Assembly (NCBI GenBank): GCA_017962235.1 | Contig: JAGCVS010000019.1 | Location: forward strand, 62,001 to 126,000 | Source: Bacteroidales bacterium | GTDB lineage: Bacteria > Bacteroidota > Bacteroidia > Bacteroidales > UBA932 | DNA: 64,000 nucleotides | Direction of reading: 5' to 3' | Shown: positions 1 through 8,797 of the stretch, one piece after another | How positions within the stretch are numbered: the first letter of the stretch is position 1 | Layout: each line of letters begins with the position of its first letter | Made by a program: the position numbers and the translations under genes | Notes under the pieces: generated by a model | Told to the model about the DNA's origin: nothing | What the model saw: only the letters and a program-made list of their open reading frames with translations | The model's database searches: none

Positions 1-49
1 ATCCACCTCCGGTACCATCCTGTTCGAGGGCACATACACAGGCAAATAA
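1..49 (+). CDS. 3' end of an unidentified upstream gene (partial)
   Basis: An open frame enters from the left edge (first full codon at 2) and ends at TAA 47-49, giving the tail STSGTILFEGTYTGK. Three bases separate it from the following phosphatase ATG, so the two are probably in one operon. Too short to assign a function; the residue pattern would suit a beta-strand-rich C-terminus. Confidence 0.5.
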   Translation, partial: STSGTILFEGTYTGK

Positions 50-52
50 GAG

Positions 53-514
53 ATGACGCGCATCCTGTTCGTATGCCACGGAAACATATGCCGGAGCCCG
101 ATGGCGGAGTTCATTTTCAAGGCTCTGGTAAAGCAGAAGCGCCTTGACGGGCACTTTTACGTGGAGTCGGCGGCGGTGTCTGCAGAGGATCTGGGGAGTC
201 CGATTTATCCGCCGGCAAAGCGCTGCCTCTCGCAGCACGGCATCCCCTTTGACAATGCCAAGCGCGCCCGCCGCATCACCAAAGAGGATTACGGCCGCTT
301 TGACAACATCGTTTGTATGGACTCTTCCAACCTGCAGTGGCTGAGCCGGATTATCCCGGACGACCCGGAGGGCAAGATCCATCTGATGATGTCCTACGCC
401 GGTTCGCGGCGCGACGTGGCCGACCCGTGGTATACGGGCGACTTTGAGGCGGCCTACCGCGACATAGACGAAGGCTGCCGGGCGCTACTCCTGCACGAAT
501 TTGATGTCATCTAG
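53..514 (+). CDS. Low-molecular-weight protein-tyrosine phosphatase
   Basis: A 153-residue cytoplasmic phosphatase of the LMW-PTP/arsenate reductase-like family, which hydrolyses phosphotyrosine through a cysteinyl-phosphate intermediate. The P-loop is at the extreme N-terminus as expected: CHGNICRSP, with nucleophile Cys8 and phosphate-binding Arg14 (C-x5-R). The general-acid loop is ADPWYTG, with Asp124. Length is normal for the family. In Bacteroidota such enzymes often act on tyrosine kinases of polysaccharide export, but no such kinase is visible here, so the partner is unknown. The gene follows the preceding stop by three bases. Its last 30 bases overlap tail-to-tail with the convergent lipoprotein gene at 485-2338. 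Confidence 0.93.
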   Translation: MTRILFVCHGNICRSPMAEFIFKALVKQKRLDGHFYVESAAVSAEDLGSPIYPPAKRCLSQHGIPFDNAKRARRITKEDYGRFDNIVCMDSSNLQWLSRIIPDDPEGKIHLMMSYAGSRRDVADPWYTGDFEAAYRDIDEGCRALLLHEFDVI

Positions 515-2338
515 TTTGATGGTGACATCTTTCTTTACTCCCAGGTGGTAAATTCTGATGAAGTTCATCCGGTTCAAATCCGGGTTGCCGCCAGTGACTC
601 CAGACTGAGAAAGCTTGAGGTCAATCTGGTTCCAGCCGCTCTTCAGGTTCAGGCTGCTGATGTACCATGCGAACTCTTCCTTGTCGCAAGTGCCGCTGCT
701 GGTGACCTCTATGGACCCCTCCGCTGAAAGGTCTATGGCGCTGATGTCAGAGATATACATCTGCATCTTGAAATGACCCTTGCGGGTGCTTATCGCAGCG
801 CTTACCGGGGTATCGAACTTCTTTGAGAAGAGCACCGCATCCGACTTGCCGGAAGCAGTGATGCAACCGCTCCCCTCCCTGTTGTTGCCTGTGTCAAGGG
901 AAACACCGGAGCCAAATCCGGTTTTCCAGCCCGCCACATTGTCGCAGTTGTCCATAACGGTGGTGGTACCGCTCTCATAATCGTCTACCGGATTAACGGT
1001 GCGGTCAAAGAAGTTGTTGTCCTTGTCCACGCAGTTCACCGCCCGCAGAGTGGCAAACGGGTTGCGCACCGTAATGGGATCGTCTGCCTGATAGCCGCTC
1101 ATGCGGCAGCTTGTAAGCGCCACGGTATAGTACCCGGTGCCATCCAGATAGATAAAGTCTTTGCTGGCCGCACAGTTGGTGAGGGCGCCGTTGCCGCCGG
1201 AGAAACTCTCTACGTTGGTGATGGAGGTGTGCCCGCCCAGGCCCGTCACATACACCGGATGCACCACGTTCACATCGGTGCCGGCGTTGGCTATTATGGA
1301 GCCCTGCGATATCAACCAGGTGCGGTTATTATTGATGTTACCGGAACGGTATATGCCCACCTTCACGCAGTCAAAATTGAAGTTGGTGAGCTGGCCGTAT
1401 GTGTTCTCTCCCAGATAGATGCCGCCGTGGCTGCCAAAGGTAAAGATATCCATCACCACGGCATTGTCGGTATGGTCTATCCAGTATGTGAATGTCCCCT
1501 GGTTAATCGCATAGTCTATGATGGACGGGGGGAAGCCTCGCCCGAACTCGCGCATGTTGGCGGGATTCACGTGGCAGTGCAGGATTCTGGGGATGTCATA
1601 GCACTTGTCAATTGCTATGAACTGGCCGCTGAGGGGATATCCATAGCAGTTCTCGAAGAGCAGCTGTTCGCACCCTCCCTTTGCCCGGAAATCCATCGCG
1701 AACCATTCGCCGTAGAAAGTCAGATCGCGCAGCGTGACCCCCTGCGCCCCTTCGTCTTCAGGAAGTGTGATGGTTGGCGGATACTTTATGATGCCGGTGG
1801 TGTTCTTGTATGCCTGCTCCGGATAGTAGAACTGGATGCCCTCTATGCGGGTGGCGGAGCGGGTCGCGATGAACGGGTGCTCCCGGTCCGTGATCACGAA
1901 CAGCGAGCCGGTGGGGCCGTCGTGGGTGGAGTTCACCGTGCCGCGGCCGGTGGGGCCGTGGGTACCTATCAGCGTAACGTTGCGCTTGAGGTCTATGCCG
2001 CCGTCCATAGGATAGCCGTTTTCTACCGGAGTCACGAATATCGCCAGCCCCTCCGGACCCGACTCGTCTATGGCTGCCTGCAGCGCCGCCTTGTTCTCTG
2101 CCGGGGTGTTGGTGGGCAGCACGCCAATCTCCTGGATGGTGACTATCTGCCCCACAGGGAGGTCAGGAATAACGATTTCCTGAGGGGTTGTCTGTTCCTG
2201 GGGTGTAGTCTGCTCCTGGGGGTCGGTTTGCTCCTGCGGGTCCACCGGGTCGTCTGGCGGAGGGAGTTCCGCGCAGGATCCGGCCATCATCACTGCCAGC
2301 ATCGGCATCATAAGGAGATTCTTGAGAACACTGTTCAT
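485..2338 (-). CDS. Lipoprotein with parallel beta-helix (pectate-lyase-like) domain
   Basis: A 617-residue predicted lipoprotein. The signal peptide ends in a lipobox with Cys22 (MMAGSC). It is followed by a Pro/Gln/Thr linker (about residues 24-55) built from near-perfect PQEQT repeats. Residues of about 70-440 have the look of a right-handed parallel beta-helix: short repeating strands, Asn/Gly-rich turns, stretches such as GIYLGENTYGQLTNF. The last 160 residues form a separate beta-sandwich-like segment ending in a VTIKLDDIKF strand, resembling galactose-binding or CBM folds. No lyase catalytic residues can be assigned by eye, so enzymatic activity is unproven; surface polysaccharide binding or cleavage is the inference. 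It is transcribed divergently from the histidine phosphatase, and its 3' end overlaps the LMW-PTP gene. Confidence 0.8.
   Translation of the reverse strand: MNSVLKNLLMMPMLAVMMAGSCAELPPPDDPVDPQEQTDPQEQTTPQEQTTPQEIVIPDLPVGQIVTIQEIGVLPTNTPAENKAALQAAIDESGPEGLAIFVTPVENGYPMDGGIDLKRNVTLIGTHGPTGRGTVNSTHDGPTGSLFVITDREHPFIATRSATRIEGIQFYYPEQAYKNTTGIIKYPPTITLPEDEGAQGVTLRDLTFYGEWFAMDFRAKGGCEQLLFENCYGYPLSGQFIAIDKCYDIPRILHCHVNPANMREFGRGFPPSIIDYAINQGTFTYWIDHTDNAVVMDIFTFGSHGGIYLGENTYGQLTNFNFDCVKVGIYRSGNINNNRTWLISQGSIIANAGTDVNVVHPVYVTGLGGHTSITNVESFSGGNGALTNCAASKDFIYLDGTGYYTVALTSCRMSGYQADDPITVRNPFATLRAVNCVDKDNNFFDRTVNPVDDYESGTTTVMDNCDNVAGWKTGFGSGVSLDTGNNREGSGCITASGKSDAVLFSKKFDTPVSAAISTRKGHFKMQMYISDISAIDLSAEGSIEVTSSGTCDKEEFAWYISSLNLKSGWNQIDLKLSQSGVTGGNPDLNRMNFIRIYHLGVKKDVTIKLDDIKFVQE
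2164..2240 (-). repeat. In-frame PQEQT-type short tandem repeat
   Basis: Within the beta-helix lipoprotein gene the bases encode successive Pro-Gln-Glu-Gln-Thr units (PQEQTDPQEQTTPQEQTTPQE), about 15 bases per unit. This is a flexible linker between the lipidated N-terminus and the folded domain. Such arrays can expand or contract by slippage in whole codons. Confidence 0.7.
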
Positions 2339-2399
2339 AATTACGCTGTTTAGGGCATCGCGCCACGGGTTATCGACTACTAAATTAACAAGTTTTTTC

Positions 2400-2407
2400 T
2401 ATCTTTA
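2400..2407 (+). promoter_or_regulatory. Bacteroides-type -7 box (TATCTTTA)
   Basis: TATCTTTA matches the TAnnTTTG -7 consensus at seven of eight positions and ends only seven bases before the histidine phosphatase ATG (2415). I see no convincing TTTG at -33. If used, the mRNA would start at or within a few bases of the ATG. Confidence 0.45.
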
Positions 2408-2414
2408 CGCTACC

Positions 2415-3662
2415 ATGAAAAAGTATATCCTGATAATTGTATGCGCATTGATGGCCATGAGCGCCTCTGCGCAGCAGAAAGACGAGCAGCTGATGGATGA
2501 CATCCGCAAAAATCCCTTCCGCTGCAGCATTGTTTTGGACCCCTACGAAGTCATTCCGGCAAGGATGACCCCCGCACCCAGCGGCTACAAAACGTTTTAC
2601 ATAAGCCACTACGGGCGGCACGGCTCGCGCAGCGACTGGCCCGCCGACGGCTATCGCGGCGCACTGGAGATGTTTACCCGAGCCCATGACGCCGGCCTTC
2701 TGACCGCTCAGGGCGAGAAGGCATACGGCATGATAGCGGAGATTGTGCGCCGATACGACGATATGGGCGGGCGGCTTACCCCGCTGGGGGCCAAGGAGCA
2801 CCGCGGCATCGCACGCAGGCTGTACAACCGCGAGAAAAAAATCCTGCGCGGCAGCCACCGCATCCGCGCCGTTTCCAGCACATCGCAGCGCTGCATCATA
2901 TCCATGACCGCCTTTACCGGCGAACTGCTCTCCCTGAACCCCAAGCTTGACTTCGGATGGGATACGGGCGACAAGATGATGCGTTATATCAGCGGCGGCG
3001 ATACCCCCGACATCCGCAAGGATACCGAGCCGTACCTGCGCGCCCACGCCGAGGCGCATCCGCTTGACACAGCCTATTTCATGGCACAGGTGTTCACCGA
3101 CCCGGAGGCGGGCCGCGCCCTTGTAGGTTCTGCAAGCGAATTCGCAAAGCGGACCTTTGAGGTGGCCATCGCCAGCGGCGCTTACGAGATGGACACCACC
3201 CTGCTGGACATCTTTAACATAGACGACCTCTACTGGCACGCAGAGAACACCGCCATGAACCTCTACCTGCGCGAATGCAACTCCGTGGAGTTTGGCGACA
3301 GGCGCATGGCTCTGCCGGAAGTACCTGCAATAATGAAGGATATTATCGATAAGGCAGACGAGGCGATTGCGGGCGGCGATTATGTCGCAGACCTGCGCTT
3401 CGGCCACGATACCCACCTGATGGCCATCCTGGCCCGGCTGGGCATAGAGGGCATTGGCGAACGTCTTACCATTGAGCAGAGCGTCCACTGGCGCGGCTAC
3501 CGCTTCTCCCCCTTTGCCGGCAACCTCCAGATGGTATTCTACCGCAACAAAGCAGGCGAAGTGCTCGTGAAATTCTACGTCAACGAACGCGAAGTGCGCC
3601 TCATCACCCTCCCCGGCGGCCCTTATTACCGCTGGGAAGATGTCAAGCGCACTATGCAGTAA
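2415..3662 (+). CDS. Secreted histidine acid phosphatase (MINPP/phytase-like)
   Basis: A 415-residue protein of the histidine phosphatase superfamily, branch 2. A Sec signal peptide (MKKYILIIVCALMAMSASA) points to the periplasm. The catalytic RHG motif is HYGRHGSR, with Arg68, His69 and Arg72; the second signature, FGHDTH, supplies His331-Asp332, the proton donor pair of this branch. Known family members remove phosphate from inositol polyphosphates (MINPP, phytase) or other phosphomonoesters; the exact substrate cannot be read here. The ATG at 2415 is chosen because the signal peptide starts there; an upstream in-frame ATG at 2322 would add 31 non-signal-like residues and lies inside the promoter region. 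The stop is three bases from the stop of the convergent ferredoxin gene. Confidence 0.9.
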   Translation: MKKYILIIVCALMAMSASAQQKDEQLMDDIRKNPFRCSIVLDPYEVIPARMTPAPSGYKTFYISHYGRHGSRSDWPADGYRGALEMFTRAHDAGLLTAQGEKAYGMIAEIVRRYDDMGGRLTPLGAKEHRGIARRLYNREKKILRGSHRIRAVSSTSQRCIISMTAFTGELLSLNPKLDFGWDTGDKMMRYISGGDTPDIRKDTEPYLRAHAEAHPLDTAYFMAQVFTDPEAGRALVGSASEFAKRTFEVAIASGAYEMDTTLLDIFNIDDLYWHAENTAMNLYLRECNSVEFGDRRMALPEVPAIMKDIIDKADEAIAGGDYVADLRFGHDTHLMAILARLGIEGIGERLTIEQSVHWRGYRFSPFAGNLQMVFYRNKAGEVLVKFYVNEREVRLITLPGGPYYRWEDVKRTMQ

Positions 3663-3665
3663 GAT

Positions 3666-5699
3666 TTACTCCGCTACAGCGTAGGGATGGACGACGCCCG
3701 GGGTTTCAAAGCCTATGCGGGCGTCTTCTGTTTTCTCGCCGTCCTTGTAGGTGATGGTCCACTGCGGCATGGTCATCAGCTCCCAGATGCGCTCTGCGGT
3801 GGCGGGAGCGGCAAAGCGGATTTGCAGTGCCGGCTTCAGGTTGCCGTTGAGCACCACATAGGTGCCGATTACACCCTCTTCCTTTGACAGGTGGTTGCTC
3901 AGGTAGGGCAGCGAACGGGTAATCAGCGGCTTCTCGTAACGCTCATCCTCGAACTCCAGGATGTACTGCGGCTGGCCGGCATACACCTCTGCGCGCTTGC
4001 GGATAACGGTGGTGTCGGCAGAAGGATACTTGCCGCTGTATTCCGCCTTGAAGGGGCTGAACATACGCTTGAGGAAATCTGCGGTGGCAACAGTGTCCAC
4101 CTGCGGCTCCATCTTTACGAACTCCAGGCCCATGGGGATCTCGTTGATACCGCCGTTTGCGAGCTTAACCTCCAGTTTCTTGCGGTTCACAATCTCCTTG
4201 AACCACGCCTCGGGGGCATCGGTTTCGGGATCCATGAACACGCGCACCACAACGGGGCAGTCATATTCAGACTCCACGCCGTATACCTGGCGTTCCTCGT
4301 CGCGGAACTGCAGGCCAAAGTAGTTCAAATCCATCTTGTCGTGCATCTTCTCCACGCGGAGGGTCATCACCTTGAGCTGAGGTGTCTGCTCCGGATCAGG
4401 AGTGGCAATCTTGAACTTGGAGGGAACGAATATCTGTTTCTCTATAGCCTCTGCGTTGGTCACGGAAGGGTCGTAGGATACAACCACGGTGTGGCTGCCC
4501 ACATAAGTCTTCACGCCGTGCACGCCCGGCACCTTCTCCATCTTGGCCTTGAACGCCATGGAGCTGCCAAAGCACTTCACGGTCTTGAGGCCGGTGACCT
4601 TCACCGTTTCAAGCTTCATCCCCTCTTCCACGCCCCACTGCTCATCTATGGTAGGGAGCTCGAACTTGTCACCCACAATGAATGCAGCCGCCAGCAGCAG
4701 CGCAGCCAGCACGGGTGCGATGAACTTGCGCCAGCCGCCCTTCTTTGCCACAGGTGCCACTCCCACATGGAGCGCCTTGGTGGGGCAGGCAGCCACGCAC
4801 TCGCCGCACAGGGTACAATCAACACTGGTCACCTTCTTGCCGAACGAAGGCACATCGATGTTGTAGGGGCAGTTCTTCTGGCAGGAATAGCAGCTGCGGC
4901 CGCACTTTTCCTCATCCAGAACTACGTGCAGAATCTGCAGCTTGGGTTTGCGGTGGAATACCTCCAGCGCCCAACCAAGCACGCAGAAGGCGCCCAGCAG
5001 CCATACCCAGCTGATATGAAGCCCTACAAGTGCGAGAGCCCACCAAAGCAGCACCAGTGCCAACAGCCATGTCCAGAATTTAAAAGTGTTGGATATGGCA
5101 CCCAGCGGGCAGATATACTTGCACCAAAAGCGGTTTATGAAGAATCCCAGCAGAATCACTATACCCAGTGCCACCAGGCTCATCCAAAGGGTGATTTCAC
5201 CTTTGAAGCCCGTTGCAACTGCATAGTACGGATCCAGATTCTTGCAGAAAAGTTCGCTGGAAGACACTGTCATATATACAATCCAGAACAGCAGGGCATA
5301 TTTCACAATGCGGAGCAGCTTGTCCAGCCAATTGCCGTCCTTGATATTGACAGCTTTGATCTTGAGGGCCTTGCGCGCCTTGAGCAGCAAATCCTCTACA
5401 GTACCTATGGGGCACAGATATGCACAGAAGAGCTTGCTGAACAGGATAACAGCCGCCGCCAGGGCGATGCCCATCACTATCTGCATGGTGGTCATGGAAC
5501 AGGGCAGCGAGCCGCGCTGGATGTATGTGGCCAGCGCCTCGAGGCCGCCAAAGGGGCAGTAAGCCTCGGGGTTCACCGCGCCGGTCTTGGGGAACAGTTT
5601 TGCCGCCAGGCCGGTCAGGAAGAATATCAATGCTGCCAGAGTACCCCACTGGAGGAGGTACTTGGGCCAGTTTGTCCGGATAGTGGATTTCTTTGCCAT
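3666..5699 (-). CDS. Membrane-bound 4Fe-4S polyferredoxin with HMA-like domain
   Basis: A 677-residue inner-membrane protein. The N-terminal half has about six membrane segments interspersed with NosR/CcoG-type cysteine motifs (YCPFGG, LFCAYLCPIGT, FWCKYICPLGA). Two clusters of ferredoxin cysteines follow (CGRSCYSCQKNCP at about residues 264-276 and CTLCGECVAACP at about 292-304). After a further membrane helix comes a fold resembling a heavy-metal-associated domain (about 365-430), in which the usual CxxC is reduced to a single Cys (VKCFGSS). The remaining 240 residues are soluble and unassigned. The likely role is membrane electron transfer, perhaps linked to metal handling; that is inference. 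The start at 5699 (MAKKST) begins the conserved part; the ORF extends upstream, but those residues overlap the divergent promoter. Confidence 0.8.
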   Translation of the reverse strand: MAKKSTIRTNWPKYLLQWGTLAALIFFLTGLAAKLFPKTGAVNPEAYCPFGGLEALATYIQRGSLPCSMTTMQIVMGIALAAAVILFSKLFCAYLCPIGTVEDLLLKARKALKIKAVNIKDGNWLDKLLRIVKYALLFWIVYMTVSSSELFCKNLDPYYAVATGFKGEITLWMSLVALGIVILLGFFINRFWCKYICPLGAISNTFKFWTWLLALVLLWWALALVGLHISWVWLLGAFCVLGWALEVFHRKPKLQILHVVLDEEKCGRSCYSCQKNCPYNIDVPSFGKKVTSVDCTLCGECVAACPTKALHVGVAPVAKKGGWRKFIAPVLAALLLAAAFIVGDKFELPTIDEQWGVEEGMKLETVKVTGLKTVKCFGSSMAFKAKMEKVPGVHGVKTYVGSHTVVVSYDPSVTNAEAIEKQIFVPSKFKIATPDPEQTPQLKVMTLRVEKMHDKMDLNYFGLQFRDEERQVYGVESEYDCPVVVRVFMDPETDAPEAWFKEIVNRKKLEVKLANGGINEIPMGLEFVKMEPQVDTVATADFLKRMFSPFKAEYSGKYPSADTTVIRKRAEVYAGQPQYILEFEDERYEKPLITRSLPYLSNHLSKEEGVIGTYVVLNGNLKPALQIRFAAPATAERIWELMTMPQWTITYKDGEKTEDARIGFETPGVVHPYAVAE

Positions 5700-5755
5700 A
5701 TTATTATTTATTATTGTATTCGTTTCATTTTGCGCGAAGTTAAATAAAAAATAAA

Positions 5756-5763
5756 TACCTTTG
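5756..5763 (+). promoter_or_regulatory. -7 box (TACCTTTG) for the TonB-receptor operon
   Basis: A perfect TAnnTTTG match, 18 bases before the receptor ATG (5782). The nearest TTTG upstream (5729-5732) is 23 bp away, slightly longer than the usual 19-21. It probably drives the seven-gene run ending at 19814. Confidence 0.5.
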
Positions 5764-5781
5764 AAGTTGAAATACTGTGGC

Positions 5782-8781
5782 ATGAAGAAAACCTTAACCA
5801 TACTATTCTGCCTCCTCTTCTGCCTGAAAACTGTTGCTCAGACAGTTACCATCTCGGGCGTGATTGTTGACAAGGCCACCGGGGACCCTGTGGACTTCTC
5901 TACAATCCAACTGGAAGCCACAGAGCAGTGGGCTGTTGCCGACATGAACGGCAAGTTTGTAATCAAAAATGTCCCGGTTGGCAAAAACCGCGTTAAGGTA
6001 TCGTGTCTGGGATATGTAGAACTCGTCAAGATTGTTGAGTTTTCCAAGGACGTTACAAATTTGAAGTTCTCTTTGCAGGCCGATAACCTGACCCTTGAGG
6101 GGGCCGTGGTCACCGCGCAGGAGAATGCCAACAGCGCCACCACCTCCCGCACCATAGACAAGACTGCCCTGGACCACGTGCAGGTGATGAATGTCGCTGA
6201 CATATCGGCACTGCTGCCCGGCGGCGCCACCAAAGACCCGTCGCTTACGTCAGACCAGCAGATAGCCATCCGCGCCGGCAGCGGCGAGAGCGGCAGCGCG
6301 GCCTTCGGCACCGCGATTGAGGTAGACGGCGTGCGTCTTTCCAACAACGCATCGTTCACCAACTCCTCCCTCTCCGGCCGCAGCGGCAGCGTGGCGGGCG
6401 CATCCACCAACAATATCGCATCTTCCAACATAGAGTCGGTGGAGGTCATCACCGGCGTCCCCAGCGTGGAATACGGCGACATGAGTTCCGGTGTTGTGAA
6501 AATCAATACCCGCAAGGGAAAGACCCCCTGGAGCGTGACCATGTCCACCAGCCCCAAGACCAAACAGGTATCGCTGAGCAAGGGTTTCGGTCTGGGAGTA
6601 AGCGACCGTCTGGGCAACCTGGGCGTGCTTAACGTGAGCGCGGAGTATACCCGTTCGGTATCCGAGCCGATGTCGCCCTACACCTCTTACGACCGCAAGC
6701 AGCTTTCCGTATCGTACAGCAATATGTACAACCGCGGGGCGCTCCACGACACTCCGCTCCATCTCACCATTGGCGTTGCCGGCAACTTGGGCGGGCTGGA
6801 CAACCGTTCCGACCCCGACAAGATGCTGGAGACCTTCCTGACCCACCGCGACAATGCCCTGCGGGCCAACCTCAACCTGAACTGGCTGCTGAGCAAGAGC
6901 TGGATTACCAATGTGGAGCTCAACGCATCTGCGGTTTACAGCGACAAGCTTCAGCGTGAGAACAGCCTGTATACCAAGACCACCACAACCATGGCGCTGC
7001 ACTCTGCAGAGCAGGGGTATTACATAAACAGCGACTATACCCCCGGCGGGAATACAGATGCAGTGCTGCTGCCCAAGGGGACCTTTTATAATATAATGGC
7101 GCTGGACGACCGTCCTCTGAGCACCAAGGTCACCCTCAAGGCCAACTGGGCCAAGACGGCGGGCAACATAAACAACAAGGTCAAAGTGGGCGTGGACTGG
7201 TCCACAGACAAGAACTTTGGCGTGGGAGAGTATACAGAGGATATGTCCACCGCACCCTCCTACCGTGAATGGCGGTTCTGCGACGTGCCGGCCATGCACA
7301 ACATAGGCGCCTATCTGGAAGACAACTTCATGCTGAACATAGGGCGCGACGCCCATCTGAACCTGATTGCCGGCGTGCGCAACGACAACACCGTAATTCC
7401 CGGCAGCGCCTACGGCGTCACCAGCAGCCTGTCGCCCCGCTTCAATGCCAAATATACCGCCTTCACCCCGCGCACCCGCAGCAGAGAGTTCCTGAAGGAG
7501 TTCTCCGTTCGCGCCAGCTGGGGCGTAGCTGTAAAGCAGCCCTCATTTGCAGTGCTCTACCCCACTCCCAGCTACTTTGACATTGGCGTGTTCAAATCCA
7601 CTGCAGATGCCAACAATATGGTTTACGAGGCATATTACGTGATGCCGCGCACCATCAATTACAATCCCGCCCTTCGCTGGCAGCGCAACCGCCAGGCCGA
7701 GGTCGGCATGGAGATGAACCTGGGAGGCAACCGCATCTCTCTGGCGGCATTCCGCACCCTCACCGTGGACGGATACAACAGATATACAGATTACGAACGC
7801 TTTGGCTACAACCTCACCACGGAGGCATCCGTGCAGGGTCTGGCGATTCCGGCAGAGGACAGGGTCTACTCCGTGAGCCCCGTTGACGGCACCATAACCG
7901 TAAGCGACCGCACCGGCCGCCTGGCATCCGTGGTTGCCCCCAACACCCCCACCAAGCAGTTCGTGTCCAGCTACAGCGAGGATAACGACGACAACCCGGT
8001 GAAGCGCTACGGTCTGGAATGGGTAATCGACTTCAAGCGCATCAAATCTCTCAATACAGAGATCCGTGTGGACGGAACGTATTACGGCTACAAATCGGTC
8101 TACACCGATATGGTGGCCTACTGCCCCGCCACATCCAAATCTGCCGACGGCTCCCCGTTCAAGTATGTGGGCTGGTACGTGGGCGGCAACAGCACCACCA
8201 ACGGCACCCAGACCCGCAGCGTGAAGACCAACCTCACCGTAACCACCCACATCCCCAAAGTGAGGATGATTGTGTCCATGAAACTTGAAGCAAGCCTGTA
8301 CCGTTATTCCCAGAACCTGAGCGAGAAAGCCGACGGCAGTGCCCGCAGCATGGTGATTACGGACAAGAACAACAATATGTCCTTCACCGACGGTTCTGTT
8401 TACGACGGCCCTTGCTACACCGTAACCTGGCCGGAGTACTACTCCAGCTACGACGACCCCACCCTGAGGCCGTTCGGCGAGGCGCTGATTGCAGCCAGCA
8501 AGGATGCCGACAAGAGTCTCTACAACGACCTCGCAGACCTGATTGTGGACAACAAAACCTACAACTACACCTTCATTGCAGATAAAATCAGCCCCTACTT
8601 CAGCGCCAACTTCAGCGTGACCAAGGAGATAGGCAACCTGGCTTCCATATCCTTCTACGCCAATAACTTCTTCAATAATTACGCACAGGTATATTCCACC
8701 AAGACTGGCAACTGGAGTTCTGCGAGCGGATACATACCCAAGTTTTATTACGGACTTACATTACGACTGAAATTCAACTAA
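5782..8781 (+). CDS. TonB-dependent outer-membrane receptor
   Basis: A 999-residue receptor with a signal peptide (MKKTLTILFCLLFCLKTVAQ). It has an N-terminal carboxypeptidase-regulatory-like beta-sandwich (about residues 22-105, VTISGVIVDKATGDPVDF), a plug domain (about 110-240, with IESVEVITGVPSVEYGD) and a 22-strand-type barrel ending in an aromatic strand (YYGLTLRLKFN). It imports a ligand across the outer membrane using TonB energy. It lacks the SusC signature and has no SusD partner. Instead it is followed at 16-20 base spacings by a DUF4876 lipoprotein and a DUF6850 barrel, a conserved Bacteroidota arrangement. The ligand is unknown; the downstream peptidase and glycosidases suggest a glycopeptide. 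The start at 5782 is preferred over 5761, since the signal peptide begins there. Confidence 0.9.
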   Translation: MKKTLTILFCLLFCLKTVAQTVTISGVIVDKATGDPVDFSTIQLEATEQWAVADMNGKFVIKNVPVGKNRVKVSCLGYVELVKIVEFSKDVTNLKFSLQADNLTLEGAVVTAQENANSATTSRTIDKTALDHVQVMNVADISALLPGGATKDPSLTSDQQIAIRAGSGESGSAAFGTAIEVDGVRLSNNASFTNSSLSGRSGSVAGASTNNIASSNIESVEVITGVPSVEYGDMSSGVVKINTRKGKTPWSVTMSTSPKTKQVSLSKGFGLGVSDRLGNLGVLNVSAEYTRSVSEPMSPYTSYDRKQLSVSYSNMYNRGALHDTPLHLTIGVAGNLGGLDNRSDPDKMLETFLTHRDNALRANLNLNWLLSKSWITNVELNASAVYSDKLQRENSLYTKTTTTMALHSAEQGYYINSDYTPGGNTDAVLLPKGTFYNIMALDDRPLSTKVTLKANWAKTAGNINNKVKVGVDWSTDKNFGVGEYTEDMSTAPSYREWRFCDVPAMHNIGAYLEDNFMLNIGRDAHLNLIAGVRNDNTVIPGSAYGVTSSLSPRFNAKYTAFTPRTRSREFLKEFSVRASWGVAVKQPSFAVLYPTPSYFDIGVFKSTADANNMVYEAYYVMPRTINYNPALRWQRNRQAEVGMEMNLGGNRISLAAFRTLTVDGYNRYTDYERFGYNLTTEASVQGLAIPAEDRVYSVSPVDGTITVSDRTGRLASVVAPNTPTKQFVSSYSEDNDDNPVKRYGLEWVIDFKRIKSLNTEIRVDGTYYGYKSVYTDMVAYCPATSKSADGSPFKYVGWYVGGNSTTNGTQTRSVKTNLTVTTHIPKVRMIVSMKLEASLYRYSQNLSEKADGSARSMVITDKNNNMSFTDGSVYDGPCYTVTWPEYYSSYDDPTLRPFGEALIAASKDADKSLYNDLADLIVDNKTYNYTFIADKISPYFSANFSVTKEIGNLASISFYANNFFNNYAQVYSTKTGNWSSASGYIPKFYYGLTLRLKFN

Positions 8782-8797
8782 CCAAATTCTTAATAAC

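Noticed and set aside
3891-5747. Plus-strand 618-codon open frame opposite the polyferredoxin gene
   Set aside because: Its translation is His/Gln-rich and low in family-like motifs, and it is the mirror of a well-supported gene in GC-rich DNA. The same applies to the long frames at 1229-2353, 2385-3488, 11780-13543, 18276-19784 and 55185-56450.
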